IMG/VR virus record: IMGVR_UViG_3300007960_000004
Span: 1 to 47,386 of that record
Direction: 5' to 3' (one strand)
Source of the DNA: a virus
DNA length: 47,386 nt
The notes beneath the pieces were generated by a model. That model saw only the letters and a program-made list of their open reading frames with translations. It searched no databases and had not been told where the DNA came from. Of this stretch, positions 31,156 to 39,065 are shown one piece after another (position 1 is the stretch's first letter; every line of letters starts with the position of its first letter). The position numbers and the translations under genes are program-made.

Positions 31156-32286
31156 TTATCTCCATGCTCCAGATTCGTAAGGGCCGAGGGTTACGCCTGC
31201 CACCCTCTCGGGCTGTATGGCGCCAATGTACTCGTGGCTTGTGCCGCCAGAACCATAAACCCGCTCAATCAATAAGTTCGTGTTTTGCGGGGTGAGGTCC
31301 TCTGCCCCATCAGTAGTGCTGACGAACTGGGGACTTTCCAGCACATGCCCCGAGCCGGGAAGAACTCCACTATTAAAGTCGCAGTGCCCAGAAGTGTTGT
31401 TGTAGCTGCACAGATTCTTTATGTCCGCTATTCTCCCCGCCTCAGAAGTCCCCGAGATATTCCAGCCATAGCCGCCGTTATCTACAAGGATGTTATTCGC
31501 AAAATAGGGGAAGAGATTATTATCTCCCGACGTGAACTTGACCCCATCGCTGGAGTTATTCCATATGGTGTTGTTTGTTATCACCGCCCGACCCAAAGAA
31601 CTCATCGTAACGTGAGTGAGTTCCAGGCCGACCCCGGCGTTATCATATATCAGGTTCCGGTCATAATACGGGACCCCGTTATTCACAAGGTAGAGGGAGT
31701 CCCTTAACCCCCCGCCAGCGTTGTCGTGGATGGAGCAAAACGCGACTTTCATTTTGCCGCGAGCCCCGGAATTCATAGTGAGACCCCACCCCCCGTTATT
31801 GTCAAATTCGCAACCGATAAAGGCGTAGTATGACCCCGAACCTGTAGTGTAAGCCCCTCGGCCTGTCGCATTGTCCATTCTGCAATTCACAAACATGGTA
31901 CACATCGCGTCGGAGCCCATGACCACGTTATCGCGGGTCGCCGCGGTAAAGCGGAGGCCCTTAAACAGAATATGGTTGACCGAAACTGTAAGATCTATCA
32001 TGTCCGTAGTTGCTGGCAAACTCGCACCGCTGATTGTAGCTACTGTACCGTCATCGGCACCAGTAGCTCCCGCGCCACGAAACTCAATCTGCGCCACATC
32101 AGACCCTGCATTGGTGTCAAAGTCCACCTTGGCAGTGGGAAGATGATTGCCGTCCGCACAAACCAGGACAAGGTCACCGGCTACTGCGGTATCCGCGGCC
32201 TTCTGGAGCGTAGCCCAACCCAACGCAAAGGAGGTTCCCGCGTTGCTGTCGTTGCCACCACTTGACCGGACGTAATACGTTGCCAT
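31156..32286 (-). CDS. Right-handed beta-helix (pectate-lyase-like) protein
   Basis: A 376-aa protein opening YYVRSSGGNDSNAGTSFALG, WATLQKAADTAVAGD and VLVCADGN, the standard cap of parallel beta-helix proteins. Repeated coils follow with Asn ladders (VITNNTIWNNSSDGVKF, FANNILVDNGGYGWNISG). Proteins of this type act as polysaccharide-binding spikes or depolymerases in phages. No catalytic residues can be assigned by eye. Base composition drops sharply here: three sampled 60-base lines near 31381-31560 are 45-52% GC against about 67% in a neighbouring line. Codon choice is visibly more AT-rich, which suggests recent acquisition. Confidence 0.85.
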   Translation of the reverse strand: MATYYVRSSGGNDSNAGTSFALGWATLQKAADTAVAGDLVLVCADGNHLPTAKVDFDTNAGSDVAQIEFRGAGATGADDGTVATISGASLPATTDMIDLTVSVNHILFKGLRFTAATRDNVVMGSDAMCTMFVNCRMDNATGRGAYTTGSGSYYAFIGCEFDNNGGWGLTMNSGARGKMKVAFCSIHDNAGGGLRDSLYLVNNGVPYYDRNLIYDNAGVGLELTHVTMSSLGRAVITNNTIWNNSSDGVKFTSGDNNLFPYFANNILVDNGGYGWNISGTSEAGRIADIKNLCSYNNTSGHCDFNSGVLPGSGHVLESPQFVSTTDGAEDLTPQNTNLLIERVYGSGGTSHEYIGAIQPERVAGVTLGPYESGAWR

Positions 32287-32289
32287 GGG

Positions 32290-32610
32290 TTACTCCCCAG
32301 TGAGGTTCGCAATCGCCAGAATGGTGTTGAGCTTCGCGCTGCCGCTGGCCTCGAAGTCAACCACGATTCCCGCCGCCCGATTGTACATGTTATGGCAGGA
32401 GTTCCCCGAGGCGATCGGGCGCCCGTCCTCGGTGGCGTTGTCGTCCATCGTCTCGCCTGCATCATTGTTGATGAGCGCCGACATGCCCTGGCCATTCCAC
32501 TGATCGAGGAAGCGCTTGCTCCTATAGTAGAGCTGCGCCAGATCGTTGGCTAGAGGCCGAACCTTCTCATTGCAGAAGCGGACTGCCTGCGGGTTGCTGT
32601 TCATAGCCAT
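32290..32610 (-). CDS. Conserved phage protein, 106 aa (virion-associated)
   Basis: A helical N-terminal half (NPQAVRFCNEKVRPLANDLA then QLYYRSKRFLDQWNGQGMSA) and a second half with DDNATEDGRPIASGNSCHNM and a final IANLTGE. Proteins with the NPxAVRFxNEKVRP opening occur in many phages next to spike-base genes, and I recall them only as hypothetical. It lies 3 nt after the beta-helix stop region and 11 nt from the spike-base gene, so it is probably part of the same appendage. Confidence 0.75.
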   Translation of the reverse strand: MAMNSNPQAVRFCNEKVRPLANDLAQLYYRSKRFLDQWNGQGMSALINNDAGETMDDNATEDGRPIASGNSCHNMYNRAAGIVVDFEASGSAKLNTILAIANLTGE

Positions 32611-32621
32611 GTCTCTACCTC

Positions 32622-32885
32622 CTAGTAGAGGGCGACGATGTCGCTCGCGACCGTGCCGGTACTGAACACCCGCTTCACCATCACGGGCAGGATCATACCG
32701 GAAGGGACATTCACAAAGGTGATGTTCTCGCCTGTGACGAGCTTCACCTTCACATTACCCGTCGTCCCGACATAGAGCGCACGGCAGTCCCCATTGGAGA
32801 GGTCCGTGTCATCCGAAGGCGTGACCTCCACTGCTCCGATCGCAGGGTTGGTCGCGTGATTCGGATCGTCAATCTTCTTGGTCAT
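32622..32885 (-). CDS. Spike base protein, RCAP_Rcc01079-like
   Basis: An 87-aa protein matching the spike-base family first described in the Rhodobacter gene transfer agent: NGDCRALYVGTTGNVKVKLV, followed by ENITFVNVPSGMILPVMVKR and ending TGTVASDIVALY. In those particles it anchors head spikes at capsid vertices. It is coupled to the portal gene by an ATGA overlap and is followed by other beta-rich appendage genes, supporting a head-spike complex in this phage. Confidence 0.88.
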   Translation of the reverse strand: MTKKIDDPNHATNPAIGAVEVTPSDDTDLSNGDCRALYVGTTGNVKVKLVTGENITFVNVPSGMILPVMVKRVFSTGTVASDIVALY

Positions 32886-34567
32886 CCCAGTCCCTCCATC
32901 ACTGAGTCGAGGACCGAGCCCTGACCCAGAGGTGTCTCCGACATGGCCTTGGCGTTGCCTATGGCCGTGTCCATCTGTGCCTGCGCCACAGCAGCCTGCT
33001 GTGCCTGCGCCCGTTGCGCCCGGATGGCTTCCACCTCATCGTCGCCCCGGATCACCTTGGGGGGCGTCCCGAGGATGTCAGCGTACTGATCGGTCATCTC
33101 ATCGAAGTCAACCTTGTCCACCACCTCGGGGTTGACCTGGGCCATGTTGGTCACGGTCAGGATGAGGTTGTTCATGGCGTTGGTCCCGACGAGCTTCTGC
33201 GCCTGCGCCAAGGTAGAGATGTACTCGGGCCTGAGCAGCATGCCCGACATCTCGGGAGGGGGCGGCATGAAGAGGTCGAGGTTGAGCATGATGTCGAAGA
33301 CTCGATCGATGATCACGTCCAGCAGCTCTGCCTGCAAGCGCTCGAGGACCGGCCCCAGCATGAGGAGCTTCTCATCATGACGCTCTGCCACCTCGGTGGC
33401 CGTCATGCGCTTGTCCTCCTGGAGGATCGACAGGAAGAGGTCGTTGAAGAAGGCGCTCTGGATCCGCTGCTCTACGCTACGGATCTCCACCGCCATGCTG
33501 CCGATGTCCGGGTTGATCTGGTACGCCGGGGTGAAGCCCTGCCCACCCTGCGTGACATCCACGTAGTTGACACCACCTGGCACGATGCTGCCACCGGTCT
33601 TCTTCATCGAGGTCGGCGCATTCATCGGAGGGTTGACCAGTTTGTCCAGGGCCATCAGTTTGTCGCTCTCCATCTTCTGGAGCATCATGACATCACCGAG
33701 GGCATCCATGCCTGGGCAGTCACCCCAGAAGTTGGTCGCAGTCACTGACCACCTGGGCATGACGAAAGGTATCTGCCGGTAGCCTGACCGGCGCAGGAGT
33801 TTGTCGTTGCCTTCGCGGCCCTTCTCCTCGAACCACACTGACTCGAAGGGGAGGTCTTCGCTGAGATCGCTTCCCGGCTTGCTGTCGCTGTTGGGCTGGA
33901 TCACCCGGATCACTGAGAACTTGGTGTCGAGCTGGTTGTTCTCGATCGCCTCTCGCACCGGCCGCGACACCTTGGTCCTGCCGAACTCGCGCACCATCTG
34001 GCGGGCCGTCATGAGGAAGCGATGGTACAGAGCGTTGGGCCTGTACGTGGAGTCCTGGGCACCGTAGAACTCACCCACGGTGAACGGTCGGAAGCGGACG
34101 ATGGTGTCGAGGTCTTCCTCGATCATCATCGCGTTGGTCCCGAACGCGGACAGCTCGCCATAAAGGTTGTGGATCGAGCCATAGAAGTTGGATCGCTGGA
34201 GCGCTGCGAGCATCCGGTTGCGAGTGTCGTGCAGCCACTCCTTGACCGGCGTGTACTCCATGAGGTCTTCGTCGGGGAGCCCCAGTCGGAACCAGGGGCG
34301 CGAGGGAGAGGTGAGGCCACCCTGCATGCCAGCAGCCAGGATCCTGACCGCTCGGGTGCCGATGCCATTGATGATCTTCTCGTTGCGCTTGGCGCCTTCC
34401 TTGTCGATGTCGTGTTCGACGCCACCAGTGCTCGAGAGGAACTTGCCCTTGCGAGGCATGAGGTACTCTTGGATATCACGCCAATGCTGCCGAATCGTGG
34501 AGGCCTGCTCCTCGAGCTGCTTGAGCCTGTCACGATACCGCTTCGTCTTGCTGTCGTACTCTGGCAT
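32882..34567 (-). CDS. Portal protein (podovirus head-to-tail connector)
   Basis: A 561-aa dodecameric portal of the head-tail connector family. Recognisable segments: WRDIQEYLMPRKGKFLSS near residues 29-46, AVRILAAGMQGGLTSPSRPW about 73-92, a YGELSAFGTNAMMIEED stretch, and NQMISA-like C-terminal helices with LFLSILQEDKRMTATEVAER. The C-terminal tail is Ala/Gln-rich (RAQRAQAQQAAVAQAQMDTA), forming the barrel. It lies between terminase and capsid genes in the standard order, 93 nt downstream of a Pro-rich small gene. Length matches the family (about 535-560 aa). Confidence 0.95.
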   Translation of the reverse strand: MPEYDSKTKRYRDRLKQLEEQASTIRQHWRDIQEYLMPRKGKFLSSTGGVEHDIDKEGAKRNEKIINGIGTRAVRILAAGMQGGLTSPSRPWFRLGLPDEDLMEYTPVKEWLHDTRNRMLAALQRSNFYGSIHNLYGELSAFGTNAMMIEEDLDTIVRFRPFTVGEFYGAQDSTYRPNALYHRFLMTARQMVREFGRTKVSRPVREAIENNQLDTKFSVIRVIQPNSDSKPGSDLSEDLPFESVWFEEKGREGNDKLLRRSGYRQIPFVMPRWSVTATNFWGDCPGMDALGDVMMLQKMESDKLMALDKLVNPPMNAPTSMKKTGGSIVPGGVNYVDVTQGGQGFTPAYQINPDIGSMAVEIRSVEQRIQSAFFNDLFLSILQEDKRMTATEVAERHDEKLLMLGPVLERLQAELLDVIIDRVFDIMLNLDLFMPPPPEMSGMLLRPEYISTLAQAQKLVGTNAMNNLILTVTNMAQVNPEVVDKVDFDEMTDQYADILGTPPKVIRGDDEVEAIRAQRAQAQQAAVAQAQMDTAIGNAKAMSETPLGQGSVLDSVMEGLG

Positions 34568-34660
34568 CTGTCACCCTCTCAAATCCGGTTATCCCCCCGC
34601 AGGGGACGAGCCTGCGCTATGGTGTTACCCGGATCACCCATAGTAGCCGGGACGGCAACG

Positions 34661-34963
34661 TCACTGACCCAGAAGCGTCTTGTTGCGGGTGAAGGCCTGA
34701 TCACTCAGTCCCTGGCCACCCGTGAGGATGGTGCTGGATCGACCGGCGCGGCCGGCCGCTCTCTGCGCGGTGCCTGCTCTGGCCTGCTGTGTTGCCTCGA
34801 AGTCTGCCTGACGACGAGGCTGAGCCTGTTGGGTGGGCTCAGCAGGCTCGGGCGCAGGCGCGGGTGGTGGCGCGACAGGAGCCACGGGAGGGGGCGCAGG
34901 CGGGGGAGGTGCCGGTGGGGGCGGCGGGGGCGCAGACGGTTGCGGCTGACTCCAAAAGCACAT
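34661..34963 (-). CDS. Proline-rich small phage protein, 100 aa
   Basis: Starts MCFWSQPQPSAPPPPPP. The ATG at 34963 is preferred over the in-frame one at 34981 because GAGGAG lies seven bases before it and the upstream one falls inside the terminase gene. Residues 10-50 are nearly all Pro and Ala, and the C-terminus has the conserved-looking GRSSTILTGGQGLSD and KTLLGQ. Proteins with this Pro-rich start and STILTGG end occur between terminase and portal genes of many podoviruses; I know them only as hypothetical. Function is unknown. Confidence 0.75.
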   Translation of the reverse strand: MCFWSQPQPSAPPPPPPAPPPPAPPPVAPVAPPPAPAPEPAEPTQQAQPRRQADFEATQQARAGTAQRAAGRAGRSSTILTGGQGLSDQAFTRNKTLLGQ

Positions 34964-34973
34964 AGGGCTCTCC

Positions 34974-36527
34974 TCATGCAAACAGTTTGTACTCGGTTTG
35001 GACCTTCCCTCGGTCAGGCGCCATGGTCATCGACAAGTGGTACTCCTGTTCCTCAGGGAACTCCGCTCTCAAATCAGGATCCACAATTCGACTCGCACAG
35101 TCAAGCATATCATCGTGGATTGCCACGGGGAAGGCCTCGTACTCGTCATCGATGAACTCCTGGACGAAGTCGTGGGGCTTCTTCTCGGAGTCCAGGAACA
35201 TGAGCCTGACGGGCAAGTAGTACCGGCCCTGCTCGAAGATCGGCACCAGTCTCCTGATGCGATCGTTCTTCGACATGGCACCACCCAGAGGCACGATGAC
35301 AAAGCGGTAGTTCTTCAGCTCCATCACGTACTCGATGTGCTCGATGTCTGCCTGCAGGCCATACTTCTCGTAGCCCACCTTGAGAGGGCGCCACTTCTTG
35401 TGCAGACGCATCAGCGCATCGCAGCGCTGCGTGAGGTTCATGCGATCGCGCACCGCATCGACCAGGTAGTAGTTGCCGTCAGGCGCCAGGCCATGGACCC
35501 ACATGACGGTGTAGTCGTTGTCCTTCTTCTTCTCCCCCGCGGGGTCCACCGTGATGTAGAAGTTCCACTGGGAGTGGTTGCGCAGCTCATGGTACTGGCG
35601 CAGCCACTCCCGCTTGAAGCCCATGACCGAATCCTCTTTCGGATCCTGGAGCATCTGGCAGGCGAAGATGTACGGCCCCATCTCCCGGCGCTTCTTCATC
35701 AGCTCCTCGCGGGAGAGGAACACGGGGTCACCGTTCACGGTGCCATCGACCGTGGCCTTGTGAATGCGTGGCTCCGCGGCCTCACGCTCGAGGATCGTCC
35801 GGTAGGTGTCGTTGTAGTGATACCTCGTACCAATGTACCGGATGAGCCCACCCTTCGCTCCCAGGTTGAGGGAGAGGGCCCAGGCATCGGTCGTCTTCTT
35901 GATCTGCTCGGGAGTCGTCACGCTCTCGCGGGTGACCACGTCATCGTAGACCAGGAGGAAGAAGTGCTTGCCGGTAGGCTGGCCATCCACAAGCCCGTGC
36001 GCCTCGAAGGTGGCCTCTCGAGGGTTGCTGTGACGCTTCACCACCAGACCACTGTCGAGGGACCACAGAGGCGCCTCACGCTTCGGCTGCTGAAAGAGAA
36101 CGTCGGGGAATAGATCCTTGAGGAACTGGTTGTCCTCCAGCTCTCGCTGGATCTGCTTGAGGAAGTCTTTCGCCAGGGGACGGGTGCAGCTGAAGAAGCC
36201 CACCGTCACCTCGCGGCCCTGCCACTTGGGATCCGGGTTGCGACCGTGAGAGGATAGCACGTCCTGGAGTGACTTGGCGAATGTGATGATCGTGGACTTG
36301 TAGTGCTCTCGAGCCCAGAGGTCGAGCATGCCGTCAGGCTTCGCCTCCACCTCCCGGCAGCGCTCGTAGAGCCAGTCGTGATCCACGTCCTTGCGCTTGC
36401 AGCCGACAAAGAGGAGGAAGAAGAGGTCGTTGCGACAGAGCTGCCGCATGGCCTCGGTGTCACCGTCCTCGAGGACGCCCTTGTAGAGCGCCTTGCTCAT
36501 CTCTCGAGTGAGGCCATTGCAGATCAT
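34974..36527 (-). CDS. Terminase large subunit
   Basis: A 517-aa packaging motor. The ATPase has a degenerate Walker A, WAREHYKST (71-79), with the K-S/T pair, and Walker B LLVYDD (191-196). The C-terminal nuclease has VDPAGEKKKDND (D328) and HDDMLD (471-476), the RNase H-like acidic residues. Its ATG overlaps the stop of the 42-aa membrane peptide gene (ATGA), and its stop lies just beyond the start of the next gene. The C-terminus is TEYKLFA. A terminase in which the A-motif lacks the GxGKT form is common in this family. Confidence 0.95.
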   Translation of the reverse strand: MICNGLTREMSKALYKGVLEDGDTEAMRQLCRNDLFFLLFVGCKRKDVDHDWLYERCREVEAKPDGMLDLWAREHYKSTIITFAKSLQDVLSSHGRNPDPKWQGREVTVGFFSCTRPLAKDFLKQIQRELEDNQFLKDLFPDVLFQQPKREAPLWSLDSGLVVKRHSNPREATFEAHGLVDGQPTGKHFFLLVYDDVVTRESVTTPEQIKKTTDAWALSLNLGAKGGLIRYIGTRYHYNDTYRTILEREAAEPRIHKATVDGTVNGDPVFLSREELMKKRREMGPYIFACQMLQDPKEDSVMGFKREWLRQYHELRNHSQWNFYITVDPAGEKKKDNDYTVMWVHGLAPDGNYYLVDAVRDRMNLTQRCDALMRLHKKWRPLKVGYEKYGLQADIEHIEYVMELKNYRFVIVPLGGAMSKNDRIRRLVPIFEQGRYYLPVRLMFLDSEKKPHDFVQEFIDDEYEAFPVAIHDDMLDCASRIVDPDLRAEFPEEQEYHLSMTMAPDRGKVQTEYKLFA

Positions 36528-36652
36528 AGCAGTCCAAGGTAGCTGGCCACGTAGTAGCCCACCATCCCGATGGCGCCCGGGATCGCCCAGGCCAAGAGGC
36601 CCAGGATCACCGCGGCCAAGCAGCCAGTCGGTGCGTTACTGGAGGAAGTCAT
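36524..36652 (-). CDS. Small membrane peptide, 42 aa (possible holin-like)
   Basis: An ORF in the short gap between terminase subunits. It starts with ATG at 36652 inside the last codons of the small subunit, out of frame, and ends TGA overlapping the large-subunit ATG. The product has a short polar N-terminus with Ser/Asn/Thr, then about 30 uncharged residues (LAAVILGLLAWAIPGAIGMV and on to SYLGLL). This predicts one long or two short transmembrane helices broken by Pro. Tight overlaps on both sides and a coherent hydrophobic profile argue for a real gene. Function could be a holin or membrane factor; no homology is claimed. The ribosome site is weak (GAGG abutting the ATG). Confidence 0.6.
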   Translation of the reverse strand: MTSSSNAPTGCLAAVILGLLAWAIPGAIGMVGYYVASYLGLL

Positions 36653-37229
36653 CCTCGTCATCGTCATCGTCATCGTCTTGTGCCTCCCCGGTCAACTCCT
36701 TGATGCGATCCTTGAGGTCCACCTGGCGCACGGTGACCTCCGTCTTGTTGTTGTTCTCGTTGATCGTCTGCTCACGCCACATCAGAAGCTTGCTCCACTT
36801 GCCGAGCAGCTCGAGCGCTTGCTTCTTGTCGCTGACCTTCACCTTCTTGAGGCGCCCCCGCAGGCCACCGTCTTCATCGAAGAGGCTCTCGATCTCCATG
36901 CTGCCCAGAGCCCGTCGTGCTTCCTCCGGGATCTCGGAGATCGGGAGGAGGTTGCCCTCGTCATCAGTAACCGAGCTGAGGTCGAAGAAGGCCATGCAGG
37001 CCAGCTCCTGGATGATGCGCTCGGGAGTGACTTCAATCTTCTTCATGGCCTTCTCTATCGCCTTGTCGATTGCTTCCCTCACGTCAGGTCGTTGCAGCAA
37101 CCTGGTGCCTAGTGAATCCGCTGAGCGAGGTTTGCAGTTGGGGTACGCTGTCTGGTACGCTCGGCTGGCATTGCCATGCTCGAGGTACGCTGCGACAAAG
37201 CGAGCGTGGTTGTGCGTGAGCTTACCCAC
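36636..37229 (-). CDS. Terminase small subunit
   Basis: A 197-aa DNA-recognition subunit of the Terminase_2 type. The N-terminal HTH reads NHARFVAAYLEHGNASRAYQ, TAYPNCKPRSADSLGTRLLQ, RPDVREAI. A long helical oligomerisation region follows with EVTPERIIQELACMAFFDLS and a KKQALELLGKWSKLLMWREQ helix. The tail is extremely acidic (seven Asp in a row) and ends DDFLQ, one of the DFLx C-termini of this genome. It precedes the large subunit in the usual order. Confidence 0.93.
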   Translation of the reverse strand: MGKLTHNHARFVAAYLEHGNASRAYQTAYPNCKPRSADSLGTRLLQRPDVREAIDKAIEKAMKKIEVTPERIIQELACMAFFDLSSVTDDEGNLLPISEIPEEARRALGSMEIESLFDEDGGLRGRLKKVKVSDKKQALELLGKWSKLLMWREQTINENNNKTEVTVRQVDLKDRIKELTGEAQDDDDDDDEDDFLQ

Positions 37230-37230
37230 A

Positions 37231-37584
37231 TCATGGTCCCGCCAGGAACTTCGTGGCGACCGTCTTGATACCAGCCCACCAGGTAGAAAGAATGCTGGCC
37301 ACCACCGCGGTGACCAGCATCACAAAGAAGATCGATCCTGCCTTGCTCGAGCGCTCCCGCATCGACTTCATCCACTCGTGGTTCTTGCGCATCGTCTCGA
37401 TGCCCTTGGAGAGATCGCCCCCGCCTGTGTCGCTCATCATGCCCACGAGGTGGGAGAACTGTTGGGCATCGGACTCGCTCACGGTGAACTTGCAGTGCAG
37501 CGTGTGGTTCTTCAGCTCTTCGCTCACAGCTTCCTGCACAAAGGCCTTGATCAGCTCAAGGTCAGCCTGCGTGAGTGATGCCAT
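37231..37584 (-). CDS. Membrane-anchored small protein, 117 aa (holin/spanin candidate)
   Basis: The start is set at the ATG at 37584 (MASLTQADLELIKAFVQE) because AGAGGAG precedes it by about nine bases; the frame extends 25 codons further without a good ribosome site. The N-terminal two thirds are soluble and helical with a HCKF Cys. A basic stretch (MRKNHEWMKSMRERSSK) leads into a single hydrophobic segment, IFFVMLVTAVVASILSTWW, near the C-terminus. This tail-anchored design occurs in phage lysis-region membrane proteins, but no family is proved. It ends 1 nt before the terminase small subunit start. Confidence 0.7.
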   Translation of the reverse strand: MASLTQADLELIKAFVQEAVSEELKNHTLHCKFTVSESDAQQFSHLVGMMSDTGGGDLSKGIETMRKNHEWMKSMRERSSKAGSIFFVMLVTAVVASILSTWWAGIKTVATKFLAGP

Positions 37585-37668
37585 GTCATCCCACTCCTCT
37601 GAGGTCGTGGCCAGTCCTTGCGCCCTGGCCTTCTGGAAGAATGCGCGGGTGTCTACCATGACCTCAGG

Positions 37669-37902
37669 CTACGAAGAGGGACCATCCGGTTGCAACACAT
37701 TTTCCGGTGGCGCCTCGGCGTTGTAGACCTCGAGCCAGAGGTTGAGCAGACCACAGGTGCAGCTCGTACTCTCGGGGTACAGCGACATGGCGCAGTCGGG
37801 CCTGTGCTGCCCGTACTTGATGAGCCCGTCCTTCAGCTTCTCGATCAGTTCAGTCATCCCGGCATTCTCCGTTCTGAGGATCTTCAGTGCCTCGTTCAGC
37901 AT
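37669..37902 (-). CDS. Small Cys-containing phage protein, 77 aa
   Basis: A short helix at the start (MLNEALKILRTENAGMTELI) is followed by KYGQHRPDCAMSLYP and a CTCGL pair. This H-x2-DC ... CxCGL arrangement recurs in small phage proteins and may bind zinc. A purine-rich GGGAGAGGG precedes the ATG. Its first 53 nt overlap the end of the upstream zinc-ribbon gene. Function is unknown. Confidence 0.65.
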   Translation of the reverse strand: MLNEALKILRTENAGMTELIEKLKDGLIKYGQHRPDCAMSLYPESTSCTCGLLNLWLEVYNAEAPPENVLQPDGPSS

Positions 37903-38269
37903 GTCCCTCTCCCTGCGTCAGCGCCTGGAAGATATCGTTGGCATCATCACGCAAGAAGTCAACACCGCATCGGCCACACTGATGCTCATCGTCGTCCAGG
38001 TACAGCGAGGTGATGCTGCACCCATGGCGAAAGCAGAGCATCTGTCGCAGGAGTTTGTTCTCGGCCTTCGCGATCTCGAGATGCTTACGTGTCGCTCGCA
38101 GAGCCCGTGTCGAGATCTGGAGAATGCTCCCGATCTCGTCAGTGGCCCTGGCCGGTCCTTGGCTCCGCTCGGGCCCACCGTAGGCATCCTCACCACCGCA
38201 CCTGGCACAGGTGCTCTTGCCATCGCGCTTCACCTTGCCCACCTCACTGCACATGCACAGTCGTCCCAT
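37850..38269 (-). CDS. Zinc-ribbon coiled-coil protein, 139 aa
   Basis: The ATG at 38269 (MGRLCMCSEVGKVKRDGK) has GGAGGAGA just upstream; the longer open frame overlaps the neighbouring gene and looks like a shadow. There are two Cys pairs at the start (CMC, then CARCGGEDAYGG), a helical middle with TRALRATRKHLEIAKAENKL, and a second ribbon, HQCGRCGVDFL. It is probably a structural zinc-binding protein. Its target is unknown. It belongs to a cluster of small Cys-rich accessory genes. Confidence 0.7.
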   Translation of the reverse strand: MGRLCMCSEVGKVKRDGKSTCARCGGEDAYGGPERSQGPARATDEIGSILQISTRALRATRKHLEIAKAENKLLRQMLCFRHGCSITSLYLDDDEHQCGRCGVDFLRDDANDIFQALTQGEGHAERGTEDPQNGECRDD

Positions 38270-38280
38270 CGTTCTCCTCC

Positions 38281-38553
38281 TCATCCAACGAAAACGAAAT
38301 GGCGGTAGGGCGCAAGTATCCCCACCGCATCGTGATCCTTCTTCACCCTCGCCCACTCGACCGGCGGCAGCTCGGGATCCCGCCCATGCCTGCTGCACCA
38401 GGCGGGATCCTTTGGCCGGTAGAGGTGCGCATCGATGTCGTGATCGTAACCACCCGACACTGAGTAGAACCAACCAAACCCATCGGTGGTCGTGTCTGTG
38501 GTGCTATGCTGCCGAGGGTTCGAAGTGTCGGTCCAATCAGTCCAGGAAATCAT
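38281..38553 (-). CDS. Hypothetical protein, 90 aa
   Basis: Polar and aromatic N-terminus (TDWTDTSNPRQHSTTDTTTD), then GFGWFYSVSGGYDHDIDAHL, a basic WCSRHGRDPELPPVEWARVK stretch and a hydrophobic end (YRHFVFVG). No domain is recognised. GGAGG lies nine bases before the ATG, inside the end of the nuclease-like gene, with a 17-nt overlap. Trp/His-rich composition suggests a compact folded protein. Confidence 0.6.
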   Translation of the reverse strand: MISWTDWTDTSNPRQHSTTDTTTDGFGWFYSVSGGYDHDIDAHLYRPKDPAWCSRHGRDPELPPVEWARVKKDHDAVGILAPYRHFVFVG

Positions 38554-38932
38554 CGCTCACATCCTCCATCGTGAAGGCCTGCACTCGAGGTCGCCAGACC
38601 TTCACCTTGCTGCCTCTCTTCTTCACCACCTTGCGCCAGCCCCACAGCTCCACATGAGTGAGCTGGGCGCCACACTCGCACAAGCCCACAGAGAGCCACT
38701 GTGCGACGGCAGCTCGCCTGAGTCCCGTAAGCTTACGGACATGCTCAGCATAGTCTGTGGCGCATGCCTGGATCGCTACGACCCCTTTCTGAGGCCACAG
38801 CGCGACGATGTCGATGAATCCGAGCATGTCCTGACGAACACCCGCGTGGTCGTTCCAATGCTCGACAATCGCGTAGGTGATCCCAAGCTCACGGAGAGCT
38901 GCGGTAGTTCGTTGAACGCTTCGTGTAGCCAA
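38537..38932 (-). CDS. PD-(D/E)XK-like phage protein, 131 aa, TTG start
   Basis: The start TTG at 38932 is chosen because a strong AGAAGGAGGT lies eight bases upstream; the GTG further upstream lacks one. The core (VEHWNDHAGVRQDMLGFIDI, then VALWPQKGVVAIQACATDY) has the strand-turn-strand pattern of PD-(D/E)XK nucleases with D at the second position, but Q-x-C in place of E-x-K. It may therefore be inactive or use a variant site. It ends with WRPRVQAFTMED and an SDDFLD tail, another DFLx C-terminus. It is probably a resolvase- or nuclease-like accessory of replication; moderate certainty. Confidence 0.7.
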   Translation of the reverse strand: MATRSVQRTTAALRELGITYAIVEHWNDHAGVRQDMLGFIDIVALWPQKGVVAIQACATDYAEHVRKLTGLRRAAVAQWLSVGLCECGAQLTHVELWGWRKVVKKRGSKVKVWRPRVQAFTMEDVSDDFLD

Positions 38933-39065
38933 GGGCCTCGACCTCCTTCTCAAGCAGCTCCTCAAACTCACCACCGCGGTACTTGTGCTTCGCCTTCACT
39001 CGCTCACGGTTCCTTCGCCTGGTGTTGCTGTGGTCAGCGACCGGCCGGTTACGATTGACTCGCAT
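38889..39065 (-). CDS. Small basic protein, 58 aa
   Basis: Starts MRVNRNRPVADHSNTRRRNR, with ATG at 39065 and GGAGGAGG seven bases before it. The first half is rich in Arg and Asn, and the second half is an acidic/Lys helix (GGEFEELLEKEVEALGY) ending KRSTNYRSSP. Overlaps the gene before it by 17 nt and the nuclease-like gene after it by 44 nt. The basic N-terminus may bind nucleic acid. No family is recognised. Confidence 0.65.
   Translation of the reverse strand: MRVNRNRPVADHSNTRRRNRERVKAKHKYRGGEFEELLEKEVEALGYTKRSTNYRSSP

Noticed and set aside
30067-31275. 402-codon plus-strand frame
   Set aside because: Opposite the 595-aa appendage gene, no motif, antisense composition.
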